The notes under the pieces: model-generated
Told to the model about the DNA's origin: nothing
Database searches by the model: none
What the model saw: only the letters and a program-made list of their open reading frames with translations
In this document: piece after piece, positions 18,001 through 25,656 of the stretch
How positions within the stretch are numbered: position 1 is the first letter of the stretch
Layout of the letters: each line of letters opens with the position of its first letter
Origin: Giardia muris
Taxonomy: Eukaryota > Fornicata > Diplomonadida > Hexamitidae
DNA: 64,000 bases
Assembly (NCBI GenBank): GCA_006247105.1
Contig: CM016926.1
Coordinates: 682,001-746,000, forward strand
Direction: 5' to 3'
Program-made: the position numbers and the translations under genes

Positions 18001-18816
18001 CCGGCCAGTCTTTGGCTTAAGCTTCTGTGGGCGAATGGAGGAACGACTATCCCTTCCGGTGTAGATGACTACTCCAAGACAACTGCCACGGCTTAAGGAA
18101 CAATTCCCCCAGATCGTGTTGGTGATTGAGAGGGGGATCGTCACACTTCGGGACTCGAATGCCTGTATACTTGCTCTGGAGGGGTGTATTTTGGATTCGA
18201 ACTTCCCTAAGAACGCATAAAGGTTCTTCGAGGGCGGTTCATAAGTAAGAAGAGAACCATCTAAAAGGGTGCGCAATTCGGATGGATAATCGGGACCATC
18301 TAAAGGATGGTGTCCAAGCATTGCCGAGCGTGCCTTCAGGTCCGTTTCACCATCGATATTATCCGTTCTGATATATAATTGGCCAGTCGAATGGATTGGG
18401 ATGATATCTGCTGGTACACGCTGTCCAGGGTTCAAAAGAATCAAGTCTCCGACCTGGATGTCCGATGACCGCTTCAGGACGAACTCCCGTGCGTTCAGGA
18501 CATGATACTTAACAGAGTTTGCGGCCTTGTCGCGTTTCCCACGGTTGATCTCATCAAAGAGCTCACGTAGGACACTAACGCATACTATGAATATCAGGGG
18601 TAAGTAGTAAGTGAAGGCTAAGCCGACCTGGAACGAGGGGAAGAGCTGAAGGATGGTGATGACCAGGAAGAATTGATTCGAGAAGTACGTGAACTGACGT
18701 AGAATCGCGATGAAGAAGAAGGACCACCACGTGTACTTGCGCGTTTTGATGACGTTCAGCTTCGAGAGAGGCGCCGTCACAGAGTCCCCAGAAAACGATA
18801 TCACGAATTCATTCAT
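15064..18816 (-). CDS. P4-type ATPase, Neo1/ATP9 subgroup (phospholipid flippase)
   Basis: A 1250-residue polytopic ATPase that would move phospholipid from the exoplasmic to the cytosolic leaflet. It has the P4 signature DGETDLKAR (about residue 155) in the A-domain, the phosphorylation loop SDKTGTITKNEM (about 363) and the hinge GDGANDV (about 920). The Neo1/ATP9 assignment rests on the segment after TM2 (YYLPLIFIVCVSVLRELFDE, then RDKAANS), on NEM after DKTGT, and on GKEGRQAAAASEYAI..HGRNSY. Members of this group act without a CDC50 partner. TM1-2 and six C-terminal helices are visible. The C-terminus has an unusual Cys cluster (CRCKCDAPGCRTTC) not typical of the family. The start overlaps the end of the upstream gene by 8 bp. 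Confidence 0.93.
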   Translation of the reverse strand: MNEFVISFSGDSVTAPLSKLNVIKTRKYTWWSFFFIAILRQFTYFSNQFFLVITILQLFPSFQVGLAFTYYLPLIFIVCVSVLRELFDEINRGKRDKAANSVKYHVLNAREFVLKRSSDIQVGDLILLNPGQRVPADIIPIHSTGQLYIRTDNIDGETDLKARSAMLGHHPLDGPDYPSELRTLLDGSLLTYEPPSKNLYAFLGKFESKIHPSRASIQAFESRSVTIPLSITNTIWGNCSLSRGSCLGVVIYTGRDSRSSIRPQKLKPKTGRTDIEINLYVKMMFIVTLLLAFLCTIASTNGTVVTYVRWCIMMSNIIPFSLKVSQDFGKFFMAGSISNDPDIKGISVRSTDLSEQLGRISHVFSDKTGTITKNEMSLHEIVVSLGTEMNSDAKETVLYGLLTCHSVEPHVDEPVEQIQEGRVSVLRRGERQKRQSVSTQNLKEQKRQVEKFEPPTHLGAALYTVPTGEGTEGRHTQPRCIGASPDEVAIVSYFCQYGYFIRERTSELICLTTPTGTETFRILHIFPFSSETKRMSVIVQHERTQEVYLYVKGADSVISKISESCGWMQPTVDSLAMMGRRTLVYSYKKLSGAQRQRFQDDLEAAYLDIKERDLRLAELEEMLVKDLEVICVTGIEDQLQDNAEETIVALKRAGINFWLLTGDKVTTCICIAQSCGLLPTNAIMQHAAREGATSTVMSTSASVQFITPTDTSLGIPIENIHMNLSVDMGLDLRLATGLDTSPALKGSAKGRLSKRQDPTFFRPRRLYGTNLYFLTEDMSYDALIRQLYELDKLKDQGSSIALIVDGVSLEQLIGNHPADYFYDYDLHPLTNTLERLNICVRLWRRFVRFVYLYFTGRPRTGKGSLNGKGGDLRELFASATCNIETVLCCRCTPFQKALISELISTYTGRESLGIGDGANDVLLLQSCSVGIGILGKEGRQAAAASEYAIEEFQGLRKLLFWHGRNSYTGCALMCQFLMQRGIAISLIQIWFSLTYYLVTLVLYTGVLMLGYATFFTMFPPFNYFINEEIDYKLIMAYPEVYRYTAKGRLMNLKTFAVWLIAGVVISFLIFLMATSFLPGNVQFDVLVLITFNALLLNQLLIILYMTHRWSVLLILFVLGSYLSFYLVLTIYPDVYSRAYLYSWDFTWRSVSTAACATLPVYLGYQVIRHAIPPPIIRKLRKMREPGRCRCKCDAPGCRTTCVHTRSSTGMYYFNMPEHVIRKMLCNRKSKTATPPSRPSPSGSKALFDAS

Positions 18817-20284
18817 TTACCGTCAATCGACGCCCACATAGTACCGCTAAAGAAAACAGGAACAATAGCCTCAAGGGCTCCCCAATAAGCTCGAGGACGA
18901 AAGACGCAACCCTCAAGCCCTTAACATCGCCACCTAGAAGAATATTCAAGATGTACAACAACGCGATCGAAATCGAGACCCCAATGTAAATGCATACGCA
19001 GAGAAGAAGCCCTATTGTCGATGGTGAGGGTCGCTTCCCACGCGCCTCGTGCTTTTTAGTGGTTATACGCAATGCCGCCGTATGCATAAGGTAGGAACCT
19101 ACGATTAGGACGACAATCGAGCTAGCAACCTCAATGACTGTCCCACGATACTCCTGTACATCCTCCTGCATCCTTCCTAATAGCTCCGTCGTACAGAAAC
19201 GAGTTAGAAGCCGTGGAAGGTTAAACATGAAGCAATTACCAAGCAAACCAATCCCTGGGACCACCAAAAGCGAGGCATCATCCAGACTACGGGCATAAAG
19301 GGTCAGAACCCCATAAATCGCCGAGTCCGTGACTCGTAGGTTCGATATCCCAGCCGCCAAGATCAGGATTTGTGTTAAAGTACACATGGCAAGAGACACT
19401 TGGAGCTTACGTTCTCCAGCCATTCTGGGCCGTTGTCGCCGGCAAAGTAACAACGAAAACCCGAGGGAGAACGCGATGAGGACGTAATTCATGTTAATAA
19501 AGCCAGTCCGCATCAAGACGATGTCCCGAAGGCGAGAGAAATAACGGAAGCTGATCGAATAATAGACCTTCTGGAAAGAGCTCTCCCAAACCGAGTTACA
19601 AAGCGGCCGTACAGTATTCATGGTTCGCGTGTAGTAACTTAAGCTGTAGACACTTAAGAACATGATCATGACTGTCGTAAGAGCCCCACAACCTTGCCAA
19701 GCGCTTGCATCGACGTCATCCGTGGATTGGGCGTATTCCAAAGGAAGGGTACGTGCAACCATAAGGTACCAGGGGAACGCGTACAGAAGCCCCGGTTGTA
19801 GAGTCGCTGCAATCCCATAGAAGAGATACGCATTAAGGCGACGCATGATCGCAACATGCCGAGGTGGACGTCTCGAGGCAAATAGAAGGAGGAGTACGCT
19901 CTCAATGAGGAGAGCCGTGCTGAGCTGGCTAAGAGTATCCTCGACAGCTTCGACATGAAAGAATGGATTGGTTCCTGACAAGGCTAGAGCGAAGACTCGA
20001 CTTGCTGGGGTCATCGCATCCGTTATCCTCCACCAGCTCTGCATGCATGCGAAGAGAAGTACCTGATATACCAGAAAATGAGCTGGACGTGGAAGCCAAA
20101 GTCCTTCAAGGAAACGGTTGAAAGCGCCTTGAGGAGTCCTGTAAAGAGTAGTGTCGGGTGGGAGCCAAGTATAGACAGCCAGGAGCGCGTAAAGACTGAT
20201 GACGGCCGTATAGAGCGCGAGGGCGACGCTGGACAAGCGAGATAGCTGGTCAGACCCCATTTCTTTTTCATCCCGTAGTATCAT
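18809..20284 (-). CDS. Multi-pass membrane protein, PIG-U-like (GPI transamidase subunit) candidate
   Basis: About 491 residues with 9-11 hydrophobic helices. The best family clue is YRTPQGAFNRFLEGLWL near the N-terminus, which resembles the conserved loop of PIG-U/Cdc91 (TP..s.kR..EG..L), together with a PIG-U-like length and topology and the loop NPFFHVEAVEDTLSQLS. If correct, it would be an ER-membrane subunit of the GPI transamidase that attaches GPI anchors to proteins. The longest reading frame starts at 20458, but that extension overlaps a separate gene at 20289-20648, so the ATG at 20284 is preferred; 20260 (after GAAAAAGAA) is also possible. Its last 8 bp overlap the flippase start. 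Identity is tentative. Confidence 0.6.
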   Translation of the reverse strand: MILRDEKEMGSDQLSRLSSVALALYTAVISLYALLAVYTWLPPDTTLYRTPQGAFNRFLEGLWLPRPAHFLVYQVLLFACMQSWWRITDAMTPASRVFALALSGTNPFFHVEAVEDTLSQLSTALLIESVLLLLFASRRPPRHVAIMRRLNAYLFYGIAATLQPGLLYAFPWYLMVARTLPLEYAQSTDDVDASAWQGCGALTTVMIMFLSVYSLSYYTRTMNTVRPLCNSVWESSFQKVYYSISFRYFSRLRDIVLMRTGFINMNYVLIAFSLGFSLLLCRRQRPRMAGERKLQVSLAMCTLTQILILAAGISNLRVTDSAIYGVLTLYARSLDDASLLVVPGIGLLGNCFMFNLPRLLTRFCTTELLGRMQEDVQEYRGTVIEVASSIVVLIVGSYLMHTAALRITTKKHEARGKRPSPSTIGLLLCVCIYIGVSISIALLYILNILLGGDVKGLRVASFVLELIGEPLRLLFLFSLAVLCGRRLTVNE

Positions 20285-20288
20285 TCTA

Positions 20289-20648
20289 CTAAGGGATGTT
20301 AGTGATGAAGGGTGGCTCGAAAACGAAACGAATGGGTGGGACATCTGCTCCGGCCCGCGTAAACCGGTTTCGCCCGTTGATGTGTAGAAGGATACTGAGA
20401 ACACGTCGTTCTTCTTGTTGAAAACTACGTGGACGGCCAATGGTACTAGGGGGCTCACGATCTGAAAGCCCGGATAGCGAGCACTCTGTCCTAGGGTCCG
20501 GGTTGAAGGAGGTGCTACGATGGGTCTGAGAAGGATCGGAATCCGGGGGGACCGTATTCGGGAGCAACCCCGAGAAGGGCTCAGGGATGATGCTCTCGGC
20601 CCGGGTATGACAGCCCTTGATAGGTGGGAGGCTCAATGGACCCGTCAT
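20289..20648 (-). CDS. Small hypothetical protein (119 aa)
   Basis: A 119-residue ORF with a strong Giardia-type start (AATAAAAATG) and a stop 5 bp before the preferred start of the PIG-U-like gene, which fits the local packing. The first 75 residues are Pro/Ser-rich and probably disordered. The last 40 (RRVLSILLHINGRNR...PPIRFVFEPPF) look folded, with alternating hydrophobics. I do not recognise a family. The reason to accept it is start context plus spacing; it could still be a chance ORF. Confidence 0.55.
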   Translation of the reverse strand: MTGPLSLPPIKGCHTRAESIIPEPFSGLLPNTVPPDSDPSQTHRSTSFNPDPRTECSLSGLSDREPPSTIGRPRSFQQEERRVLSILLHINGRNRFTRAGADVPPIRFVFEPPFITNIP

Positions 20649-20743
20649 TTTTATTGACTGGTATTCTTCTCATTGAAAGAAGCTCAAGCCATGCACCAAT
20701 CCCTGGGCGTGGGTAACAACGTAGGCGCCGAATATTCATTTAA
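20649..20743. promoter_or_regulatory. Divergent spacer between two small ORFs
   Basis: A 95-bp spacer between start codons on opposite strands. Both ends are A/T-rich next to the ATGs (AATAAAAATG on minus, ATTCATTTAAATG on plus), the usual form of Giardia initiators. Nothing else is seen in it. Confidence 0.4.
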
Positions 20744-20959
20744 ATGGAGCCGGATCGGAAGTTGTCATTCATCCGTTCCACCCGTCACCCTAATCACCCA
20801 ACGTCCCCTTCTACTTCGTCTTCAAAGGTCACTTCTGCATCAATACCAAAAAGGATGGATAAAGAACATGATCACGACCTACCAGAGAACCAACTACAAG
20901 ACTTCAAGGAGTGGCAAGAGAGGACACAAAGGCGTATTCGACTACTTCAAGCAGGGTAA
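20744..20959 (+). CDS. Small hypothetical charged protein (71 aa)
   Basis: A 71-residue ORF with an A/T-rich start (CATTTAAATGG). The N-terminal half is Ser/Thr/Pro-rich. The C-terminal half (LPENQLQDFKEWQERTQRRIRLL) would form a highly charged amphipathic helix. It ends 36 bp before the dynamin stop on the other strand. No family is recognised. A longer overlapping frame (20673-21005) is less likely because it runs into the dynamin coding region. Confidence 0.5.
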   Translation: MEPDRKLSFIRSTRHPNHPTSPSTSSSKVTSASIPKRMDKEHDHDLPENQLQDFKEWQERTQRRIRLLQAG

Positions 20960-20994
20960 AAGTGAGCGTTTTACTTCCATCCTCCTAGGAACAC

Positions 20995-23244
20995 TTAAGC
21001 CTTAGGCCCGACATTCGGCGACTTTTGCGGACCTCCTTTGGCAAGGTCATCAACGTTACGGATGTCACCGATCTTGTCCAAGATATTGCTTGCACGGTGC
21101 ATCACGTCGACAAGCTGCCTGCACGCTGACCTCTTCTCGCGGATCGCCGGGTCTTCGCAAAGAAGATCGTCGATCTTGTCGGGAGAGTACAGGTTACGGA
21201 CGAGAACCTCCTGAAGCTGGCTAATCGAGGCCTTGACAAGGAACGCGATGCACGCCTTTGGAACAGAGTCCTCGATCTTCTTCCTTATGACACGGTAGTA
21301 CGCGGTCATCAGTCGCGGAATAAGGTCGACGCCAAGCTTCTCAGCCTCGGATAACGGGCCTTCGGCAACGAGGCGCTCAGGAACACCATCCTTGAACGCT
21401 GGGCCAGGACCTCCAGGGCCACCGGGCCCATTGGGACCACCAGGGGCACCAGGAGGGCCACCAGGACGCATCCCAGGACCGCCAGGAGGCATCCCACCAG
21501 GAGGTGGACCGCCAGGGCGCATCATGTTAGGTGGACCGCCAGGAGGACCCATGTTGGGCGGACCACCCATTGGACCACCAGGTGGAACGCCACCAGGCCC
21601 ACTAGGAGGGACACCACCAGGTCCGCCGAAGGCGTCATTCGTGGAAAAGCCTTGATTCGATATGTCCATGCTCGCCATGCTACGCTGGCCGTCGATATGC
21701 CCCTTGAACTCCTGAGAGGCGATGAAATCGGGGTGAAGAGTATTGATATAGGAAAGCTCGGCCTGGATCATGTCCTTCAAGAACTTCCCCGTGGGATTTG
21801 TGAGATCGTTGATGAGCCGGATACAGGTGTTGACAAGTTCGTTGCAGAGCTTGCGATACTTGCGCATCTCCTGGTTCGGGATCGACTTCGCGATGGCGAT
21901 GAGCTCACCCTTGACCAACTGAAGACAATGAAGGCATGGGCCCTCGAGACGCTGAACAACTTTCCGGACGAGCAACTCGAATGCGCTTTCCGAAAGGAAA
22001 AGAGTCGAGCGCGTTCCCGACGAGTTCCGAATGAGCGTGCGGACATCCTCGCCGTTTATGATATCCTGGATCGAAATTGTGTCGAACATCCTGGGAAGCA
22101 CGCTCTGGAAGATGTACGAGATACGTGCACCACCATAGAGCTCCGTCTTCGAGGCCCCAGCCGCAGATCCGTTAAGGATCGCGTCATACTCCTTCGAATA
22201 TGTCGCAATCAGGTTGAGGAGAGCGCGCTCCATGTCGGAGCGTCCCTCGAGATGCTGGCCATACGATGACAGCTCGCGCCCGTACTTATCCAGCTGCATC
22301 TGGACCTTCATCTTGAGATCGGGAAGGACGTTCTGGATGTGGTTGATCAGGACCTGGTTGAGGCGACGAGCGAGGTAGTTGACACCGCTGAACTGGGCGA
22401 TCGGCGCGAAGTACTCATGCGACTTGAAGAAGTTCTCCTCATCAAGAAGGTGCTTCGCGATCGGCTTCTTCCCGTCGATATCCTTCTGAGAGCGGTTCAT
22501 GATGGCGATCCAGCCAAGCTTCAGGTAGTGGACTTCGTTCTTCAGGATCGCAAGAGTCGTAGTCTCCGTCCCCTTGTCGATGATATCGATCTTTGTCAAG
22601 ACCCCGACGGTACGGTCCCCCTTCGGGTCACATTGGGTGGCAGCCTGGATGGCGTCGGATGTCGCAAGGTCAGCATTCGCAGCCGAGACAGCGAGGATGA
22701 CTGCGTTCTTCTTCTCGATGTACTCATAAACACACTTCTTGATCTGCACATCAATGTCTGCAGGCTGTCCAGGAAGAGGATTCTTGACGAGCCCTGGGAG
22801 GTCAACCAGGGTCAATGGGACAACAGTAGGGGAGAAAAGCTTGAGACGGATCGGGAGGGACGAGATATTAAGCGTCCCCCCAGTGACTCTATCTGTTTCG
22901 GCAACGATCTCCTGGCAGATCTCACTATGATGAAGGAACTTCTTATCCTTAGTATGGAGAAACTCTCCCCACTCCTCGAAGGTCTGACCGCGCGAGTCCT
23001 TGACGAACTGGCCAGGCTTGGTGGGGACAAGCTGAAGGATGAGGGGTCTGCGGGTACAGATCCCGGCCGAACGGGGGAGGATATCACGACCGCAGACCGC
23101 CTCAAGGACTGATGACTTTCCGGCAGATTGCGACCCCACGACGGCGATCTGAGGCAGGTCGATCCCGGCGCGCTCCTGGCCGATGGCACTGAAGACGTCC
23201 TGGAGCGAGTTGATGATCGGGATCAGGCGATCAATCTGAGCCAT
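20995..23244 (-). CDS. DRP: Dynamin-related GTPase
   Basis: A large membrane-remodelling GTPase of 749 residues. The G-domain has P-loop GSQSAGKSS (about 37-45), the dynamin switch SAGICTRRPL, DLPGL (G3) and TKID (G4). A middle/stalk region follows, then a Gly/Pro/Met-rich insert (about 535-615), then a GTPase effector domain at the C-terminus. No PH domain is visible. Giardia is known for a single dynamin acting in endocytosis at peripheral vesicles and in encystation traffic. The ATG at 23244 is chosen because it follows an AAAAAA run and gives the usual dynamin start (MxQLIPLINxLQDVF-like). The longer frame from 23301 would overlap the next gene. Confidence 0.95.
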   Translation of the reverse strand: MAQIDRLIPIINSLQDVFSAIGQERAGIDLPQIAVVGSQSAGKSSVLEAVCGRDILPRSAGICTRRPLILQLVPTKPGQFVKDSRGQTFEEWGEFLHTKDKKFLHHSEICQEIVAETDRVTGGTLNISSLPIRLKLFSPTVVPLTLVDLPGLVKNPLPGQPADIDVQIKKCVYEYIEKKNAVILAVSAANADLATSDAIQAATQCDPKGDRTVGVLTKIDIIDKGTETTTLAILKNEVHYLKLGWIAIMNRSQKDIDGKKPIAKHLLDEENFFKSHEYFAPIAQFSGVNYLARRLNQVLINHIQNVLPDLKMKVQMQLDKYGRELSSYGQHLEGRSDMERALLNLIATYSKEYDAILNGSAAGASKTELYGGARISYIFQSVLPRMFDTISIQDIINGEDVRTLIRNSSGTRSTLFLSESAFELLVRKVVQRLEGPCLHCLQLVKGELIAIAKSIPNQEMRKYRKLCNELVNTCIRLINDLTNPTGKFLKDMIQAELSYINTLHPDFIASQEFKGHIDGQRSMASMDISNQGFSTNDAFGGPGGVPPSGPGGVPPGGPMGGPPNMGPPGGPPNMMRPGGPPPGGMPPGGPGMRPGGPPGAPGGPNGPGGPGGPGPAFKDGVPERLVAEGPLSEAEKLGVDLIPRLMTAYYRVIRKKIEDSVPKACIAFLVKASISQLQEVLVRNLYSPDKIDDLLCEDPAIREKRSACRQLVDVMHRASNILDKIGDIRNVDDLAKGGPQKSPNVGPKA
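21399..21640 (-). repeat. Gly/Pro-rich low-complexity repeat inside dynamin
   Basis: Roughly 80 codons made almost only of GGP, GPP, PGG and PGM units, with clustered methionines and Asn. The DNA is a degenerate GGNCCN repeat. It sits where other dynamins have their proline-rich domain, but before the GED rather than after it. Confidence 0.9.
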
Positions 23245-23284
23245 TTTTTGAGGCCAGCCCTCTTCTTCAGGAATCGGTTTTAAT

Positions 23285-24037
23285 TTACCTCGAGTCCCCA
23301 TGGGTCAATGGGACGAAGGCGTCTACATCTGGGGTTTCGGACAAGCTTTCCTCCTCACGTAGACGGCCGGAGCTAACCTTTTCACCTAGATCGTCGCGAA
23401 GCAATGGAACCACGACCAATTGAATAGGCCTCAAACCAAGTCTTTGACGTTCAATGTTGACCATATGGCCGCCTATGAGGGTCTCTGTTGAGACGACAAG
23501 GAGGCCATCTGTTAATGCCTCGGTGATGGAGGGACCGTATGGGTCGTAGATGCTAAATGCTTTAACATCAATATTCAGTCGATAATTACTTGGGAGTGTA
23601 CGTTTGAAATAGCTATCTGCTGAATAGGAAGCGGCATAAGGGCCAGAGAGGGAGGATGACTTACGTGACGGTGGAGGCTTACTTACCTGACTTACTCCCC
23701 TCGAAGAGAGTTCGTCTTCTTTAATTAGTTCCAACAATTCAGGTCTTAGGCAAGCATATGATTCGACAATTGAACGGACGTCATTGGCACGATAAGCATA
23801 GTCCCGGACCATCCCCGTGTATAGCTTCTTCGTCAATAGAGGTCCATCTGCGATCCCGATCAATAGTTTCCCACACGGCCTGACACAAGCAATAGCAGTT
23901 GCGATGAGTAAAAGATGTCCACGATGAATCCGGTCAAAGGAGCCACCAAGGCATACGGTCGAGGTCATGGGGATGTGCTTGAGGGTGGGGAGCTGCTCGA
24001 CGTCGAACTCCTCGACGATGTGGACGGTGTAACTCAT
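23285..24037 (-). CDS. Phosphopantetheine adenylyltransferase (CoA biosynthesis)
   Basis: A 250-residue enzyme of the nucleotidyltransferase fold that converts 4'-phosphopantetheine and ATP to dephospho-CoA. The N-terminal motif GGSFDRIHRGH carries the HxGH ATP-binding signature (about residues 30-45). DPYGP and VVSTETLIGG (about 160-185) match the eukaryotic-type PPAT C-terminal motif rather than bacterial CoaD. A Ser-rich insert lies between (about 110-140). No dephospho-CoA kinase domain is fused. The start at 24037 gives a normal N-terminus; its ATG shares bases with the stop of the upstream gene (ATGA). The longer frame to 24103 would overlap serine palmitoyltransferase by 70 bp. Confidence 0.88.
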   Translation of the reverse strand: MSYTVHIVEEFDVEQLPTLKHIPMTSTVCLGGSFDRIHRGHLLLIATAIACVRPCGKLLIGIADGPLLTKKLYTGMVRDYAYRANDVRSIVESYACLRPELLELIKEDELSSRGVSQVSKPPPSRKSSSLSGPYAASYSADSYFKRTLPSNYRLNIDVKAFSIYDPYGPSITEALTDGLLVVSTETLIGGHMVNIERQRLGLRPIQLVVVPLLRDDLGEKVSSGRLREEESLSETPDVDAFVPLTHGDSR

Positions 24038-25614
24038 TTCCCCGTATTTTCTGTGGGCCCACTCAGAAGTTGACGAAACACTGGCATCCGATAACGTAAA
24101 CAATAGAGGCGTGACAATTGTTCCATTTGCTTGATTACCTCATCCAATTGTTCCTTTGTATGACCTGCAGATACACAAAAACGAATACGACTCGTTACTA
24201 ATGGGACGGCTGGAAACCCCACAACTACTGCTGCAATCCCTCTGCGACGTAGCTCTTCTGCCATAGGTTTGAGCTTGACGGGGTTATATAGAAGCACTGG
24301 GACGACTGGGGAGCCTTGTGTACCGTACACCGTCAACCCCACGTTTTTGAGCCCTTCTCTGAAGAAGATACTATTCTCGTGCAATCGTGCAACTCTTGGA
24401 GACCCGGCATCGATCTCTGCCAGCGCGGTTCGGATCTGGGTGGCACAATATGGTGGCATCAAGGCACTAGCGTTGTAATGAATGATGCGCTCACGGATCT
24501 GAGCAATCAACTCCGTCTTACCACCAATATAACCCCCGACCGACGAGAATGACTTCGTAAAGGTCCCCATCTTGATGTCTATCCCCTCTACTCCATAGTA
24601 GTCGCTAACCCCACGTCCGTGGTCTCCTAATGCTCCTATGCTATGTGCTTCGTCTACGAACAACCGGAACTTATAACGCTCCTTCAATTCAAGAAGCTCC
24701 GGAAGACGAAGAATGTCACCATCCATCGAGTATAAACCCTCGACAATGACGATGATATCGCGCCCTTGATACTGTTCTAGACGCCGTGTTAGATCCTCGA
24801 AGTCGTCATGGAGAAAAACCTCCACCGTTGCGTTCGCAACGGCACGTGCATATCTTACTCCGGAAACAAGAGAAGAGTGGTTTAAGGAGTCACAAAGCAA
24901 GACGGTATTGGATCCACATAGACATGGGAGGGCCATCGCATTGGTATCGAATCCCATTGAATGGATGATGCACGCCTCAACTCCAAGGAATGTAGCGAGA
25001 TCAGTTTCAAGGTCAACGTGTTCCTGGGTTGTCACAAAGGCCCCAGAGTGGCACCACGTCGCTCCAAAGACGTTGATTGACATCTCCAACGCGTCGTGGT
25101 TATCAGTGGAACTAAAGTTGAGATAATTGTAGCTTCCAAGATTAATACAATCGACAATTGAACCATCATCTTGACGTAGTGCGATAGTGGCCCCTGGACA
25201 GCCTACAGCCTCCCGATGGAAACAAGTCTTAATACGGCTGTATGACGATTTGAAATAAAGGGCTTGGAAGTCCTTCAAGGTTTGACCATAGCGCCCATCG
25301 ATCTCGTGACGTACCCCGGCAAGTTCAGAGTCGGGAGTACGGCGTTTATACTGAAGAGGTGGAAGCCCTGTTATTTGACTTGCTTCCTTTTCAAGCTCCT
25401 CGTTTCTATCATATACGTCATGGGAACTCGAACGGATCGATTCCGCGGTCTTCTGGACGATACGGAAGCGATGGCGACGCGTCGCTAATCGTAGACGCAA
25501 TAGAGTCAAAGTCTCCATTAGCACTAGGCTTCCAAAGACAAAGACGGCTGCCGCCCATTGGAATGGTGGAACGTATTCGGTAGTCCGGAAGAAGCGTGCG
25601 TAGCCTCCACCCAT
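24034..25614 (-). CDS. LCB2: Serine palmitoyltransferase, catalytic subunit 2 (LCB2-like)
   Basis: A 526-residue PLP enzyme of the alpha-oxoamine synthase family. It condenses serine with palmitoyl-CoA to 3-ketodihydrosphingosine, the first step of sphingolipid synthesis. An N-terminal transmembrane helix (about 18-35) would anchor it in the ER. NLGSYNYLNF, FGATWCHSGAF, VDEAHSIGALG and the PLP-lysine motif GTFTKSFSSVGGY (Lys354) are all present and fit LCB2 better than LCB1 (which lacks the Lys), AONS or KBL. The stop overlaps the PPAT start by 4 bp. Serine palmitoyltransferase genes have been linked to Giardia encystation. Confidence 0.92.
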   Translation of the reverse strand: MGGGYARFFRTTEYVPPFQWAAAVFVFGSLVLMETLTLLRLRLATRRHRFRIVQKTAESIRSSSHDVYDRNEELEKEASQITGLPPLQYKRRTPDSELAGVRHEIDGRYGQTLKDFQALYFKSSYSRIKTCFHREAVGCPGATIALRQDDGSIVDCINLGSYNYLNFSSTDNHDALEMSINVFGATWCHSGAFVTTQEHVDLETDLATFLGVEACIIHSMGFDTNAMALPCLCGSNTVLLCDSLNHSSLVSGVRYARAVANATVEVFLHDDFEDLTRRLEQYQGRDIIVIVEGLYSMDGDILRLPELLELKERYKFRLFVDEAHSIGALGDHGRGVSDYYGVEGIDIKMGTFTKSFSSVGGYIGGKTELIAQIRERIIHYNASALMPPYCATQIRTALAEIDAGSPRVARLHENSIFFREGLKNVGLTVYGTQGSPVVPVLLYNPVKLKPMAEELRRRGIAAVVVGFPAVPLVTSRIRFCVSAGHTKEQLDEVIKQMEQLSRLYCLRYRMPVFRQLLSGPTENTGK

Positions 25615-25649
25615 TGTTATTGTTCATAGGGTCGTTGAGGGCTACAACT

Positions 25650-25656
25650 GTTCACT
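25650..25656 (-). terminator. Poly(A) signal AGTGAAC of asparaginyl-tRNA synthetase
   Basis: AGTGAAC follows the TGA stop (25657-25659) with no gap on the minus strand. Confidence 0.7.

Noticed and set aside
20285..20458. N-terminal extension of the PIG-U-like protein
   Set aside because: It lies antisense or frame-shifted to a better small gene and adds no hydrophobic or conserved sequence.
22339..23112. 257-codon plus-strand ORF opposite dynamin
   Set aside because: It is an antisense shadow of the dynamin GTPase region, with no domain and no A-rich start; dynamin is certain on the other strand.
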